Part shown: positions 27,643-37,841 of the stretch, piece by piece | How the letters are laid out: each line of letters starts with the position of its first letter | Position numbering within the stretch: the stretch's first letter is position 1 | From: Mariprofundus micogutta | GTDB lineage: Bacteria > Pseudomonadota > Zetaproteobacteria > Mariprofundales > Mariprofundaceae | Length of the DNA: 64,000 nt | NCBI RefSeq assembly: GCF_001895085.1 | Contig: NZ_BDFD01000004.1 | Span: forward strand, 62,001 to 126,000 | Direction: 5' to 3' | Position numbers and translations under genes: made by a program | Notes under the pieces: generated by a model | Seen by the model: the letters and a program-made list of their open reading frames with translations, nothing else | What the model was told of the DNA's origin: nothing | The model's database searches: none

Positions 27643-27686
27643 GGCGTGGCAACTCAGGATAGATGATTGCCGCGCCTTCTTTTTTG
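27643..27686 (+). terminator. rho-independent terminator after the ComEA-like gene
   Basis: GGCGTGGCAA (27643-27652) pairs with TTGCCGCGCC (27667-27676), a ten-pair stem with one G-T wobble, followed by TTCTTTTTTG. It lies 28 bp after the comEA-like stop and 17 bp before the next start, so wbpM may be reached by read-through or have its own weak promoter. Confidence 0.8.
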
Positions 27687-27702
27687 TGAAGCATGGCAAG
27701 CC

Positions 27703-29589
27703 ATGGGTAAGATCAAGCTATTACAAAACAGTCTGCTGGTTATGATCCACGATCTTGCGTGGATACCGCTTGCAGTTTGGCTGGCATTCTGGCTGCGCTT
27801 TAATCTTGATGTTATCCCAGTTGAATATGTCAGGCCCCTGCAAGTTCTGATTATTATCAGTCTGCCGCTCCAAGCTGTAACTTTCTGGTTTTTTGGTCTA
27901 TACCGGGGCATCTGGCGCTTTGCTTCGATTCCGGATCTGTTACGTATTCTCAAGGCTGTTCTTATTGGAGCATTACTGTGTTTTATTGCCCTGTTTGTCT
28001 GGCAGCGCATGGAGGGAATACCTCGTTCTGTTCTACTGCTATACCCCTCAATTCTCATTATAGGGTTGGCTGTTCCAAGGTTGGTTTACCGCTGGCTTAA
28101 GGACAGAAACCTGAATATCACAACGTTTTCTCGTAAACGTGCATTGTTGGTTGGAGCTGGTCAGGCAGGAGAATTGTTGGTTCGTGATCTTTTGAAAAAC
28201 GGGCCTTATCAGCCTGTCGGGTTTCTTGATGACTCCCAGCGAAGGCAGGGTCAGGAGATTCATGGTGTCAGGGTAGTTGGTAGTCTCTCGACTATCGAAA
28301 AAACAATTCAAAACTTCGGCGTGGAAGTTGTCTTGCTGGCCATGCCTTCTGCACCACACCAGGTCATTCAATCCGTATTAAGTAAGTGTCAAAAACATGC
28401 GATTCCTTGCCGGACTTTACCATCTGTATCTGATCTGGCGGACGGCAAGGTTGAGGTATCACGTCTTCGTAAGGTACAGATTGAAGACCTGCTGGGGCGT
28501 GAAGCTGTTGAACTGGACCAGTCAGGTATCCATGACCTTCTCGCTGCTCAGGTTGTTCTCGTGACAGGGGCAGGTGGCTCCATCGGATCGGAGCTGTGCA
28601 GGCAAGTATTGCGCTACAACCCGACTAAGCTGATTCTGCTCGATCATGGCGAATTCAATTTGTATACGATTGATAAAGAGCTTTCATCTGTTGGTACGGC
28701 TGATCATGTAAAGATGCACGCCGTGCTGGGTGATATAAGAGATGTATCGAGAATGCGCTGGCTGTTTGAACATTTCAGACCGGATGTGGTGTTTAATGCC
28801 GCTGCTTATAAACATGTGCCGTTGGTTGAAGGTAATCCGGCTGAAGGAGTGAAAACAAATGTGTTGGGGACATGCCAGATTGCCGATCTGGCGGTTGAGT
28901 TCGGTGTAAAGAAATTTCTTCAGGTCTCTACCGATAAAGCTGTAAATCCGACCAATGTGATGGGTACGACCAAACGAACTGCTGAAATCTATTGCCAGAA
29001 CTTGAATCTTCGAACGGACTCAACTGCATTTGTTACCACCCGTTTTGGAAATGTGCTGGGCTCAGCCGGATCCGTAGTACCTCTGTTTCGCAGCCAGATT
29101 GAAGCCGGTGGACCAATTACAGTTACGCATCCTGAGATCACCCGTTACTTCATGACCATCCCCGAAGCGGTGAGTCTGATTCTTCAGGCGGCAACGATGG
29201 GGCAGGGTGGTGAGATATTTGTGCTCGATATGGGCGAACCCGTGAAAGTTGTTGAACTGGCTGAGCAGATGATTCGGCTTACTGGCTTTGAGCCGGGCAG
29301 AGATATCGAGATTCAATTCACCGGTTTGCGGCCAGGCGAAAAACTGTATGAAGAGCTGTTCCATGAGTCTGAGGTTTTGCAGCCAACATCGCATCCGAAG
29401 ATTCTTCTTTCAGCAAGCCGGGAAGTAGACTGGCAACAGATCCAGCATGTGCTGGTTAATCTGGGCGAGTCATGTGCCAGCCGCGATGTGAACAGGTTGT
29501 ATCGGGAGTTGAAAGTGCTTGTGCCGGAATTTGTTTCTGATTCTCTTGAAAAGAGTCACGGGAAAGCCATTTCCGATATTTCCAGCTGA
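27703..29589 (+). CDS. wbpM: WbpM-type membrane UDP-GlcNAc 4,6-dehydratase
   Basis: A 628-aa protein of the WbpM/CapD large-dehydratase family. Four N-terminal spans (about residues 10-115) are followed by a first Rossmann-like domain (LLVGAGQAGELLVRDL) and then the catalytic domain with VTGAGGSIGSELCRQ, AAYKHVPLVEGNP and STDKAVNPTNVMGTTKR, in which Met takes the usual Tyr position, as known for the family. It makes UDP-2-acetamido-2,6-dideoxy-D-xylo-hexos-4-ulose, the substrate for the WbpV-like reductase. The ATG at 27703 was chosen; an in-frame TTG at 27667 lies inside the terminator stem. It ends just before priA. Confidence 0.92.
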   Translation: MGKIKLLQNSLLVMIHDLAWIPLAVWLAFWLRFNLDVIPVEYVRPLQVLIIISLPLQAVTFWFFGLYRGIWRFASIPDLLRILKAVLIGALLCFIALFVWQRMEGIPRSVLLLYPSILIIGLAVPRLVYRWLKDRNLNITTFSRKRALLVGAGQAGELLVRDLLKNGPYQPVGFLDDSQRRQGQEIHGVRVVGSLSTIEKTIQNFGVEVVLLAMPSAPHQVIQSVLSKCQKHAIPCRTLPSVSDLADGKVEVSRLRKVQIEDLLGREAVELDQSGIHDLLAAQVVLVTGAGGSIGSELCRQVLRYNPTKLILLDHGEFNLYTIDKELSSVGTADHVKMHAVLGDIRDVSRMRWLFEHFRPDVVFNAAAYKHVPLVEGNPAEGVKTNVLGTCQIADLAVEFGVKKFLQVSTDKAVNPTNVMGTTKRTAEIYCQNLNLRTDSTAFVTTRFGNVLGSAGSVVPLFRSQIEAGGPITVTHPEITRYFMTIPEAVSLILQAATMGQGGEIFVLDMGEPVKVVELAEQMIRLTGFEPGRDIEIQFTGLRPGEKLYEELFHESEVLQPTSHPKILLSASREVDWQQIQHVLVNLGESCASRDVNRLYRELKVLVPEFVSDSLEKSHGKAISDISS

Positions 29590-29599
29590 GATCAGCGGA

Positions 29600-31753
29600 A
29601 TGACAATAGAATGCCTGCAAGAGAAGTATGTAGAAGTCGCAGTGTTTTCACCGCTTGCCGGAACATTTACATATCGTTGGCCTGAGAGTCTGGGAGAGCC
29701 TGTAAATGGAATTCGGGTTCAGGTGCCATTCGGAAGAGGCAAACGTTTCGGTATTATTGCTTCGATTGATGCAAGCGTTGAAGCCGCTATCACATATAAA
29801 GAAGTGCTGGATCGTCTGGATGAAAAGCCGCTGTTTGATGAAAAACGGCTGCAGTGGCTGGAGCGCGTGCGTCGCTACTATCTGGCGCAACCGGGAGATC
29901 TGTGGAGCAGTGCGCTGGGCTGGGCATCGCAGGATGATATTCGCCGCTTTCGCTGTCCCGATTCAGAAGCAGTTAGCCAGTCTTGTCCCGAACTGGCCGG
30001 GCTGTTTCGCACGCGTGCAGCGCTTTCACTGAAAACCCTGATAGATAGGACCACTCAAACTTCAGGTATCCGGCATGTTATCAGCCGGGCCTGCGCAGAT
30101 CAGTTGATTGAGGAAGTTCTTCCTGATCCAATGTGGGCTACGCAAAGGAATGATTCTGATTCGATGGCCGGGTTAAAGCCGACGGATGCCCAGCAGCAGG
30201 CGATTGAAGTAATCATCGGGGCAAAGCAGCGATTTCAGCCTTCCCTGCTTTTCGGGCGAACAGGTTCGGGTAAAACCGAGGTCTACCTGAATGCCGCCGA
30301 GTCGGTGATTCAATCCGGCGGTCAGGTGCTGGTGCTGGTTCCCGAGATAGGCCTTACTCCGATGTGGCTGGCACGACTGCAACAGCGCTTTGAGAAAGTA
30401 GCCCTGTGGCATTCGGCCATGACTGCGAAAGAGCGTTTAGTCGTTCGCCAGCACCTTGTTCAAACGGACATTCTTATCGGTACCCGTTCATCTCTGTTTC
30501 TGCCGCTGCCGAGACTGGCCTTGATCGTCGTAGATGAGGAGCACGATGCCAGTTTCAAACAGCAGGAAGGTATGAGTTATTCGGCACGTGACATGGCTGT
30601 TTTGCTGGCACAGGAGCTGCAAATCCCGATTGTGCTGGGATCTGCAACACCAAGCCTGGAAAGCTGGCGACAAGTGTTGAGCGGCTTTTATCAGAGACTT
30701 GATCTGCCTGATCGCATTGTGACTGACAATGCTCAGATTGTTCCGCAAGTGGTTGATATGCGCGATATTGAATCACCGGTTTCTGATACCCTGCTGACTG
30801 CACTTCAGGAAACCATGGCCGGCGGAGATCAATCCATCCTGTTTCTAAATCGCCGCGGTTATGCGCCTGCTTTGCAATGTACGGCCTGCGGAGATGTGCC
30901 TGAATGTCCATCCTGCTCGATGCGCTTGACGCTGCACAGACGCGCCGGTTCATTGAGATGTCATACTTGTGGTTACAGGCGCAGAACGCCCAAGACCTGT
31001 GAGTCCTGTGGAGAAGCCGCATTTTTGCCTCTGGGTGAGGGGACGGAAAAGCTGGAGGAGTGGTTGCATGAACATATTCCCGATCTTCGCTTCACCCGGT
31101 TTGATCGCGATGTGATTACCAGCCATTCCCGACTAGAAAAAACACTGGAACAATTTGAGAAGGGCGAGCTGGATTGCCTGATCGGCACGCAGATGCTGGT
31201 CAAAGGGCATGACTTTCCCAATGTGACTCTGGTTGGTGTGGTCAATGCTGATCTCGGCGTCAGCCTTCCTGATTTTCGTGCCTCGGAACGCTGGTGGCAG
31301 CAGATGACACAGGTGACGGGACGCGCTGGTCGTGGTGATAAGCCGGGACGAGTGTTGATTCAGACACGTATGCCGGAAGCCGGCTGGTTAAGCCGTATCT
31401 CTGAATCCGAGGCTGAATCCACTCTGAGCGAAGAGCTGCAGTTGCGGGAGATGCTCAGCTTTCCACCTTTTGCACGCTGGGTACGTATCGTTTGTTCATC
31501 AGCAAAGATTGAGCGAGCTACACAGGTGGCAACAGCTATTGTCGGTCAATGCAAAAAAATCGAGGGTCTTCAAATTGGCGGGCCGATGCCATGTCCGATG
31601 GAGCGCGTGGCAGGTAAATATCGCATCGAGGTGGTGTTGCGGGATATTTCGCGCAAGCTGTTGCCTTGGAAGCTGGAGCCATTGATTGCAGTCATGCAGG
31701 TACCAAACGATGTGCGTGTGCGCATGGATGTTGATCCGCAGGATATGATGTGA
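29600..31753 (+). CDS. priA: primosomal protein N' (replication restart helicase PriA)
   Basis: A 717-aa 3'-5' superfamily-2 helicase that reloads the replisome at collapsed forks. The N-terminal 3'-binding domain begins VEVAVFSPLAGTFTYRW. GRTGSGKTEVYL is Walker A, VVDEEHDASFKQQEG the DEEH box, and GSATPSLESW motif III. Four Cys pairs (CTACG, CPSC, CHTCG, CESCG) form the two zinc sites. TGRAGRGDKPG is the C-terminal helicase motif. The ATG at 29600 lies 11 bp past the wbpM stop. An upstream in-frame TTG at 29519 overlaps wbpM and adds residues that do not look like PriA. Confidence 0.95.
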   Translation: MTIECLQEKYVEVAVFSPLAGTFTYRWPESLGEPVNGIRVQVPFGRGKRFGIIASIDASVEAAITYKEVLDRLDEKPLFDEKRLQWLERVRRYYLAQPGDLWSSALGWASQDDIRRFRCPDSEAVSQSCPELAGLFRTRAALSLKTLIDRTTQTSGIRHVISRACADQLIEEVLPDPMWATQRNDSDSMAGLKPTDAQQQAIEVIIGAKQRFQPSLLFGRTGSGKTEVYLNAAESVIQSGGQVLVLVPEIGLTPMWLARLQQRFEKVALWHSAMTAKERLVVRQHLVQTDILIGTRSSLFLPLPRLALIVVDEEHDASFKQQEGMSYSARDMAVLLAQELQIPIVLGSATPSLESWRQVLSGFYQRLDLPDRIVTDNAQIVPQVVDMRDIESPVSDTLLTALQETMAGGDQSILFLNRRGYAPALQCTACGDVPECPSCSMRLTLHRRAGSLRCHTCGYRRRTPKTCESCGEAAFLPLGEGTEKLEEWLHEHIPDLRFTRFDRDVITSHSRLEKTLEQFEKGELDCLIGTQMLVKGHDFPNVTLVGVVNADLGVSLPDFRASERWWQQMTQVTGRAGRGDKPGRVLIQTRMPEAGWLSRISESEAESTLSEELQLREMLSFPPFARWVRIVCSSAKIERATQVATAIVGQCKKIEGLQIGGPMPCPMERVAGKYRIEVVLRDISRKLLPWKLEPLIAVMQVPNDVRVRMDVDPQDMM

Positions 31754-31781
31754 TTCGCCCCCTCCTGGGTCTTACCTTTCA

Positions 31782-31910
31782 GGCGGGCTAAAGCCCGTCC
31801 AAATTAAATGAACTATCGCGTAGCGGGATCGCCGCTACTTGCTCCTGCCTTTTTGTAGGCACTTCGTGTGGTCCTACATCCTTCGGGTTCGCTTAAGCGA
31901 GTCCAACCCG
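31782..31910. repeat. cluster of four palindromes (REP-like)
   Basis: The gap after priA holds four inverted repeats in a row. CGGGCT/AGCCCG lies in 31782-31799. GTAGCGG/CCGCTAC lies in 31820-31838. TGTAGG/CCTACA lies in 31854-31878. CGGGTT/AACCCG in 31884-31910 encloses the perfect palindrome TCGCTTAAGCGA. None has a proper T-tract, so they are not typical terminators. The density resembles repetitive extragenic palindromes; no second copy was noticed in this window. Confidence 0.55.
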
Positions 31911-31937
31911 GCTGTTCTGCTATAGATCAATCAGGTG

Positions 31938-32393
31938 TTAATATGAGTAATCATCATTTTCAATTTTGTGTACATATTTTTTGCCTTTATCGCTTATCGA
32001 ATAAAATGTGCCTTCAGGGGCTAGAGGCCCGATTAGCAGTAACCCTTTTCTTTCTAATTGATCAATTGCTGAAATGGTTTCAAGCCTGCCATATGAGAGT
32101 GAAGTAACCATATCTTCTGAACAAAAACCAGAAATGCCTGAATCGATACAATTGGATAAGACAGCAGTCTCTACTTCAGATAGTTGATTGCTTGTAGTAA
32201 CTGGCCGGGGTGGGGCTACCTTTCTCTCAAGTTGTACACTGAGGTCTGCGACACTTTTTTCCAGGCTGGCATTTTGTTCTTTCAGCTTCTCAAGCTTACT
32301 GTTCTGTTTATCAAATACGCTTGTAATCAACTGTATAAGTTCATCATTGAGTTGTTTTCCTTTAAATGCATTAAGGGTGGCCATGATGTTCAT
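31938..32393 (-). CDS. hypothetical coiled-coil protein with winged-helix-like C-terminus
   Basis: A 151-aa protein not recognised as any named family. Residues about 28-60 are a heptad-like coiled coil rich in Lys, Glu, Leu and Gln. Residues about 68-145 look like a winged helix: LSEVETAVLSNCI, then SYGRLETISAIDQLERKGLL as the recognition helix, and GTFYSISDKGKKYV as the wing. GGAGGA stands seven bases before the ATG at 32393, a strong ribosome binding site that supports a real gene; an internal ATG at 32384 is less likely. It is divergent from uvrA. A small regulator is possible (inference). Confidence 0.65.
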   Translation of the reverse strand: MNIMATLNAFKGKQLNDELIQLITSVFDKQNSKLEKLKEQNASLEKSVADLSVQLERKVAPPRPVTTSNQLSEVETAVLSNCIDSGISGFCSEDMVTSLSYGRLETISAIDQLERKGLLLIGPLAPEGTFYSISDKGKKYVHKIENDDYSY

Positions 32394-32595
32394 ATTTCCT
32401 CCAATACTTAACTGTGTTTATGGGTTCATGATAGCACGCGAACTGGAGAGTAGTGAAAGAGTTCTTCCAGCCGTTGCAGCTTAATCGATTGAATTGTGCG
32501 GTAGTACCTGAACCTCTGAGCCTGGATATATACTTCTGACAGGGTTTTGTTGTTGGGCGTAGTATGTAATATCGGCTTCTTGGTTGAGGGTGAAT

Positions 32596-35406
32596 ATGAG
32601 TGAAAATATCATCCGTGTCGAAGGGGCGCGGGTACATAATCTGAAAAATATCAGTCTGGATATTCCGCGAGATAAGCTGGTGGTTGTCACCGGTGTGTCC
32701 GGATCCGGGAAATCGTCGCTGGCTTTTGATACGCTGTATGCTGAAGGACAGAGGCGTTATGTCGAGTCGCTTTCGGCATATGCACGTCAGTTTCTCGGCA
32801 TGATGGAGCGTCCTGATGTGGATGGTATTGAAGGGCTCTCTCCGGCCATTTCGATAGAGCAGAAAACGACCAGCCGAAACCCACGCTCTACTGTGGGTAC
32901 AATCACCGAAGTTTACGATTATCTGCGCCTGCTATTTGCCCGAATTGGTCAGCCTTACTGTTATGGTTGCGGTCAGCCAATCACTTCTCAACCGGCATCT
33001 GTGATTATCGATCAGCTGGAATCTCTGGACGAGGGAGCCAAGTTGCAACTGTTGGCACCCATCGCGCGTGGTAAAAAAGGCGAATTCAGAAAAGAGCTGG
33101 AAAAGGCTGGCAAAGACGGTTTTGTACGTGTGCGCATCGATGGTGAGGTGATGGCGCTCGAAGATGTGCCTGCCCTGCAGAAAAACATCAAACACAACAT
33201 CGAACTGGTGGTAGACAGACTGGTGATTCGCGATGGTATTCGTACGCGCCTGGCTGATTCGGTGGAAACTGCTCTGCGTTATGGTGGAGGTCTGATGGTG
33301 GCACTCATTGGAGCAGAAGAGCATGTTTTCTCTGAGCGTTTCGCTTGTGCTGATTGCGGCATCTCCTATCCGGAAATCGAACCTCGCCTGTTTTCATTCA
33401 ATTCACCTGTTGGCGCATGTTCTTCCTGCGATGGGCTGGGTAGCAAAACGGTATTTGATCCGTCGTTAGTGGTACCTGACGATTCGCTCTCAATTATTGG
33501 TGGTGCGATTGAGCCATGGGCGGGTCGTGAAACCTTCATGTATCGCCAGACTCTGGAGGCAGTGGCATCCCATACTGGTACGAGTATGGAGACACCATTC
33601 AATGAACTTTCACCTGAAGCCAGAAAGGCAATGCTCTATGGAACAGGGCGCAAGAAAATTCAGTTTATTTATGAAACACCGGGTCAGAATCGTACGGTTG
33701 AACGTCCGTTTGAAGGTGTGATACCCAATCTGGAACGACGTTATCGTGAAACATCTTCAGATGATGTGCGCGAAGCGCTGTCCAAATATATCAATACGAT
33801 TGCCTGTCCGGTCTGCGAAGGTTCCAGACTGACGAAACCTGCCCGGTTCGTGCGCATTGCAGGTAAATCACTGCCCGAAATTGTCGCCATGCCATTACGT
33901 GAAGGGCAGGCGTGGGTGCAGGGTTTAAAACTCTCCGAGCAGCATCGCACGATAGCTGACAAGGTTTTGGAAGAGATATCATCACGTCTCGGTTTTATGG
34001 TCGAAGTCGGGCTGGATTATCTCAGCCTTGAGCGTACGTCAGGCACGCTTTCAGGTGGTGAAGCGCAACGTATCAGGCTGGCAACCCAGATCGGCTCGGC
34101 TTTGGTCGGCGTATTATATATTCTTGATGAGCCTTCAATCGGGCTGCATCAGCGCGATAATGATCGATTGCTTGCCACGCTCAGGCGACTGCGAGATCTA
34201 GGCAATAGTGTGATCGTGGTTGAACATGATGAGGATGCGATTCGCTGTGCTGACTGGGTGATAGATATGGGGCCGTTGGCTGGAGAACACGGAGGGGAAG
34301 TGGTGGCTGAGGGGCATTTGAAAGATATCCTGAAAGCTAAAACACTGACATCTGATTACCTGTCGGGTCGCAAAAAAGTTCAGGTTCCCAAACGGCGGAA
34401 GGTGTTGAAGAAGCATGATATGATCGGTGTGGATGGGGCATGTGAACACAATCTGCAGCAGGTGAAGGCCCGCTTTCCTCTGGCACGGTTCTCCTGTGTG
34501 ACAGGCGTTTCAGGTTCTGGTAAGTCCACCCTGACCAACGACACACTGTTTCGTGCGCTGGCAAAATCCAAGGGATTGAAAACCGAACGAGTCGGTGAAT
34601 ATTCAGCGCTGATAGGGGACGAATTGATCGATAAAATCATTGATATTGATCAAGGTCCGATCGGGCGCACACCGCGCTCTAACCCGGCTACCTATACAGG
34701 CATTTTCACGCCCATCCGTGAGTTGTTTGCGCAAGTGCCTGAATCACGTGCACGTGGTTACAAGGCTGGTCGTTTCTCCTTTAATGTGAAGGGCGGCAGA
34801 TGCGAGGCATGCCAGGGCGATGGTATTGTCAAAGTGGAGATGCACTTTCTTCCCGATGTTTATGTGCACTGTGAATCATGTCAGGGGAAACGCTATAACC
34901 GTGAAACTCTGGATATCCGCTATAAAGGTAAAACGATAGACGAAGTATTGCATATGACGGTTGAAGAAGGTCTGGAGCTTTTCTCCGCCATTCCTGCATT
35001 GAAGAACCGCCTGAGCACGTTAAATGAGGTGGGCTTGGGTTATATTCAGCTCGGCCAGTCAGCAACTACTTTATCTGGTGGAGAAGCCCAGCGTGTGAAA
35101 CTTTCCAAAGAACTCGCCCGTCGTGCTACAGGTGATACGCTGTATATTCTTGATGAGCCGACCACCGGTTTACACTTCCATGATGTTGCCAAGCTTCTAG
35201 ATGTACTGCATGCGCTGGTTGATCGTGGCAATACGGTGATTGTCATCGAACATAATCTTGATGTGATCAAAACCGCCGACTGGATTGTCGATATGGGGCC
35301 GGAAGGTGGTGATAAGGGCGGCACAGTGGTGATGGCTGGCACACCGGAACAGGTGGCTGCCTGTGATGCCTCGCATACAGGTCATTACCTGAAAGCAAAT
35401 TTGTGA
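32596..35406 (+). CDS. uvrA: excinuclease ABC subunit A
   Basis: A 936-aa damage-recognition ATPase of nucleotide excision repair. Two ABC modules are seen: [15 protein letters not shown] and [15 protein letters not shown] as Walker A motifs, [16 protein letters not shown] and [16 protein letters not shown] as signatures. Zinc-binding cysteines occur in CYGCGQ, CADCG-CSSCDG and [15 protein letters not shown]. The ATG at 32596 has GAGGGTGA upstream; the in-frame TTG four codons earlier is not needed. I saw no CTGT-N8-ACAG-like SOS box in the 200-bp upstream gap. Confidence 0.97.
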   Translation: MSENIIRVEGARVHNLKNISLDIPRDKLVVVTGVSGSGKSSLAFDTLYAEGQRRYVESLSAYARQFLGMMERPDVDGIEGLSPAISIEQKTTSRNPRSTVGTITEVYDYLRLLFARIGQPYCYGCGQPITSQPASVIIDQLESLDEGAKLQLLAPIARGKKGEFRKELEKAGKDGFVRVRIDGEVMALEDVPALQKNIKHNIELVVDRLVIRDGIRTRLADSVETALRYGGGLMVALIGAEEHVFSERFACADCGISYPEIEPRLFSFNSPVGACSSCDGLGSKTVFDPSLVVPDDSLSIIGGAIEPWAGRETFMYRQTLEAVASHTGTSMETPFNELSPEARKAMLYGTGRKKIQFIYETPGQNRTVERPFEGVIPNLERRYRETSSDDVREALSKYINTIACPVCEGSRLTKPARFVRIAGKSLPEIVAMPLREGQAWVQGLKLSEQHRTIADKVLEEISSRLGFMVEVGLDYLSLERTSGTLSGGEAQRIRLATQIGSALVGVLYILDEPSIGLHQRDNDRLLATLRRLRDLGNSVIVVEHDEDAIRCADWVIDMGPLAGEHGGEVVAEGHLKDILKAKTLTSDYLSGRKKVQVPKRRKVLKKHDMIGVDGACEHNLQQVKARFPLARFSCVTGVSGSGKSTLTNDTLFRALAKSKGLKTERVGEYSALIGDELIDKIIDIDQGPIGRTPRSNPATYTGIFTPIRELFAQVPESRARGYKAGRFSFNVKGGRCEACQGDGIVKVEMHFLPDVYVHCESCQGKRYNRETLDIRYKGKTIDEVLHMTVEEGLELFSAIPALKNRLSTLNEVGLGYIQLGQSATTLSGGEAQRVKLSKELARRATGDTLYILDEPTTGLHFHDVAKLLDVLHALVDRGNTVIVIEHNLDVIKTADWIVDMGPEGGDKGGTVVMAGTPEQVAACDASHTGHYLKANL

Positions 35407-35422
35407 TTATTCCTTTGCATAC

Positions 35423-35473
35423 AAAATCAGCCACTAAGGGTGCATGATTTTGGCAGGCCATCCATAGCCTGCC
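35423..35473 (+). terminator. two hairpins after uvrA, possible terminator
   Basis: AAAATCA (35423-35429) pairs with TGATTTT (35445-35451), and immediately after it GGCAGGC (35452-35458) pairs with GCCTGCC (35467-35473). The first stem gives a short T run on either strand. They lie in the 141-bp gap between uvrA and pheA and probably end uvrA transcripts; the T-tract is short, hence low confidence. Confidence 0.4.
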
Positions 35474-35547
35474 TGGATACCCTGACATTTCAGAGCATCC
35501 TGTAATTCTGAATGGATTGCTCAAGGTCTCGCTGCTAGGTTGCTGGC

Positions 35548-36699
35548 ATGGGTGATTTGGAAGCAAAACTGAGTGAATTGAGGGCTGCGATTGACGCGGC
35601 TGATGACGAGATTCTGGATCTGATCCGCAAGCGAGCGCGTCTTGCCGGTCAGGTGGGCGAAGCCAAACAGAATAAGGGCAATGTTCCATTTTATGTGCCC
35701 AGCCGTGAGGCATCGATTATTCGCAGGCTTTTGTCGCGCAATACCAATGCCGCGGAATCTTCCCACGAAACAAAAATTCCCGATGAAGCTATTCACGGTA
35801 TCTATCGTGAAATTATCGGTGCATGTCTGGCTCTTGAGCATCCGATGACGATTGCTTACCTCGGTCCTGAAGGGACATTCAGCCATACTGCAGCTACGCG
35901 TCAGTTCGGAGCTACCCCGAAGTATCTGCCGTGCAGTTCGCTTGAACTGGTATTCGATGAGGTGGAGGCCGGACGAGCCACTTATGGCGTGGTGCCGGTA
36001 GAAAATGCTTTCGAAGGTGCTGTGACACCGACACTGGACCTGTTTGCAGATATGGAACGGGATGTATTTATTTGTGCTGAGGTGCAACTCTCCATTCATC
36101 ATCACCTGTTCACCTATGCAGAAAGCCTTGATGATATTGAAGTCGTGATTTCGCACCCTCAGCCATTAGGGCAGTGCCGTAACTGGTTGGCCTCTCATCT
36201 GCCGAATGCACAACTGATGGAATCATCTTCCACGATGCGTGCAGCTCAGATTGTGGATGAAGCCAGAGTGAGTGAAAGCGGTGCGCTGGACTGGAAAAAG
36301 TGTGCAGTCATTGGCCCATACTCGATTGTAGACAAGTCGGAGTTGTCACTTGTGCAACGAAACATTGAAGATTTTCACGATAATACCACCCGTTTTTTTG
36401 TCATAGGTCAGCATGATTCACCGGCATCGGGTGAAGATAAAACATCTCTGGTGATGTCGATTAAAGATGAACCGGGAGCTCTGCATAATCTGATGACATC
36501 ATTTGCCGGGCGAGGCATTGGCTTGACGCGTATCGAATCGCGTCCGTCGAAGAAGAAGCTATGGGAATATGTCTTTTTTGCCGATGTACAGGGGCACCGT
36601 GATGATGTGGCTGTGACAGATGCGATTGATGAGATTCAGTCCAAGCCGGGTGGCTTTATCAAGGTTCTGGGCTCCTATCCCGTATCCAAACCACTATAG
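35548..36699 (+). CDS. pheA: bifunctional chorismate mutase/prephenate dehydratase (P-protein)
   Basis: Makes prephenate from chorismate and then phenylpyruvate for phenylalanine. The 383-aa protein has an AroQ chorismate mutase (residues 1-90, starting LSELRAAIDAADDEILDLIRKRA) and a prephenate dehydratase domain (AYLGPEGTFSHTAA, VPVENAFEGAV, DNTTRFFVIG). A C-terminal ACT domain (DEPGALHNLM and RIESRPS) binds phenylalanine for feedback inhibition. The segment NAFEGAV has Ala where many homologues have Ser after the Asn. First gene of the aromatic/S1/IHF operon. Confidence 0.95.
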   Translation: MGDLEAKLSELRAAIDAADDEILDLIRKRARLAGQVGEAKQNKGNVPFYVPSREASIIRRLLSRNTNAAESSHETKIPDEAIHGIYREIIGACLALEHPMTIAYLGPEGTFSHTAATRQFGATPKYLPCSSLELVFDEVEAGRATYGVVPVENAFEGAVTPTLDLFADMERDVFICAEVQLSIHHHLFTYAESLDDIEVVISHPQPLGQCRNWLASHLPNAQLMESSSTMRAAQIVDEARVSESGALDWKKCAVIGPYSIVDKSELSLVQRNIEDFHDNTTRFFVIGQHDSPASGEDKTSLVMSIKDEPGALHNLMTSFAGRGIGLTRIESRPSKKKLWEYVFFADVQGHRDDVAVTDAIDEIQSKPGGFIKVLGSYPVSKPL

Positions 36700-36716
36700 T
36701 TTCTGAGGGAAACAAG

Positions 36717-37841
36717 ATGTCGATAAACTGGATGGCACGGACAGTGCCGCAAACTGCAGGGCTGTATCCTTATGTGCCGGGTAAACCGGTAGAGACGCTT
36801 CTGCGTGAGAAGGGATTGAACCGGGCGATTAAACTGGCATCGAACGAAAACCCGTACGGTCCGTCTCCCAGGGCGGTTGCAGCTATGCAGACTGCCGCAT
36901 CCGAAGTGCATCGCTACCCTGATGGCGATGCCAATGGCCTGAAAGAAAAACTGGCTGATTTTCACCGGGTCTCGCGCGATCAAATATTGCTGGGCAATGG
37001 TTCCAACGAAGTGCTGGAGCTCATGATCCGAACTTTTGCCGGATCTGATGATGAGGTGGTGTATGCCCGGCGTGGATTTATCGTGTATGCCTTGGCTACT
37101 CAGGCTGCAGGTGCGACAGGTATAGCTGTGCCGGAATCAGACGGCCTCTCCCATGATCTGGATGCCATGCTTGCTGCAGTCAATGAAAAAACAAAACTGG
37201 TTTGTATTGCCAACCCGAATAATCCGACCGGCACTCTGCATAGCAATGCGGCGCTTCAGTCTTTTCTTGACCAGTTGCCGCGCAATGTTGTGGTAATTAT
37301 TGATGAGGCCTATTACGAATTTGTTGCTGATGCGTTGGGTGATTCGGTGCATGAGCTGAATCATCCGGGTCTGGTTATCAGCCGTACCTTTTCCAAAGCC
37401 TATGGATTAGCTGGTGTGCGTATCGGATATGCGATAGCTAACGCCGAAATTGTGGCTTTGGTGAATCGTTTCCGTGAGCCATTCAATTTGAATCTGTTAG
37501 CTCAGAGTGCTGCACTGGCAGCTCTTGATGACAGGGCATGGGTCATGGCACGTGTGTCTGAAACCAATGCCGAACGGGAGAGGCTTGAATCTGCTCTGGA
37601 AAAGATGGGTTTGTCCGGTGGCCGCTGCTTTGGCAATTTCGTGTTGCTACGCCACAGCAAGAGTGGAGAAATTTTGCACAGGCTTGAAGATCACGGCATC
37701 ATCCCTCGTCCGTTGGCGCCTTATGGTATGGCTGAGTTTCTGCGTATTTCAGTTGGCCTGCCTGAGGAAAATGCGGAATTTCTGACACAGCTTGAAACAA
37801 TAATGACAAGTTTGTCGGATCAGGAGAGTTCTGCATCGTGA
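36717..37841 (+). CDS. hisC: histidinol-phosphate/aromatic aminotransferase
   Basis: A 374-aa class I/II PLP aminotransferase. IKLASNENPYGPSP is the family start, CIANPNNPTGT and VIIDEAYYEF hold PLP contacts, and ISRTFSKAYGLAGVRIGY contains the PLP lysine. Its place between pheA and tyrA matches the hisC2 gene of Pseudomonas. The product may therefore transaminate phenylpyruvate and hydroxyphenylpyruvate as well as, or instead of, imidazole-acetol phosphate (inference). Confidence 0.93.
   Translation: MSINWMARTVPQTAGLYPYVPGKPVETLLREKGLNRAIKLASNENPYGPSPRAVAAMQTAASEVHRYPDGDANGLKEKLADFHRVSRDQILLGNGSNEVLELMIRTFAGSDDEVVYARRGFIVYALATQAAGATGIAVPESDGLSHDLDAMLAAVNEKTKLVCIANPNNPTGTLHSNAALQSFLDQLPRNVVVIIDEAYYEFVADALGDSVHELNHPGLVISRTFSKAYGLAGVRIGYAIANAEIVALVNRFREPFNLNLLAQSAALAALDDRAWVMARVSETNAERERLESALEKMGLSGGRCFGNFVLLRHSKSGEILHRLEDHGIIPRPLAPYGMAEFLRISVGLPEENAEFLTQLETIMTSLSDQESSAS

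Noticed and set aside
32394-32595. A possible LexA/SOS operator upstream of uvrA.
   Set aside because: No CTGT-N8-ACAG-like sequence was found; a TAATAT near 32567 could be a -10 box but no matching -35 stands at the right distance.
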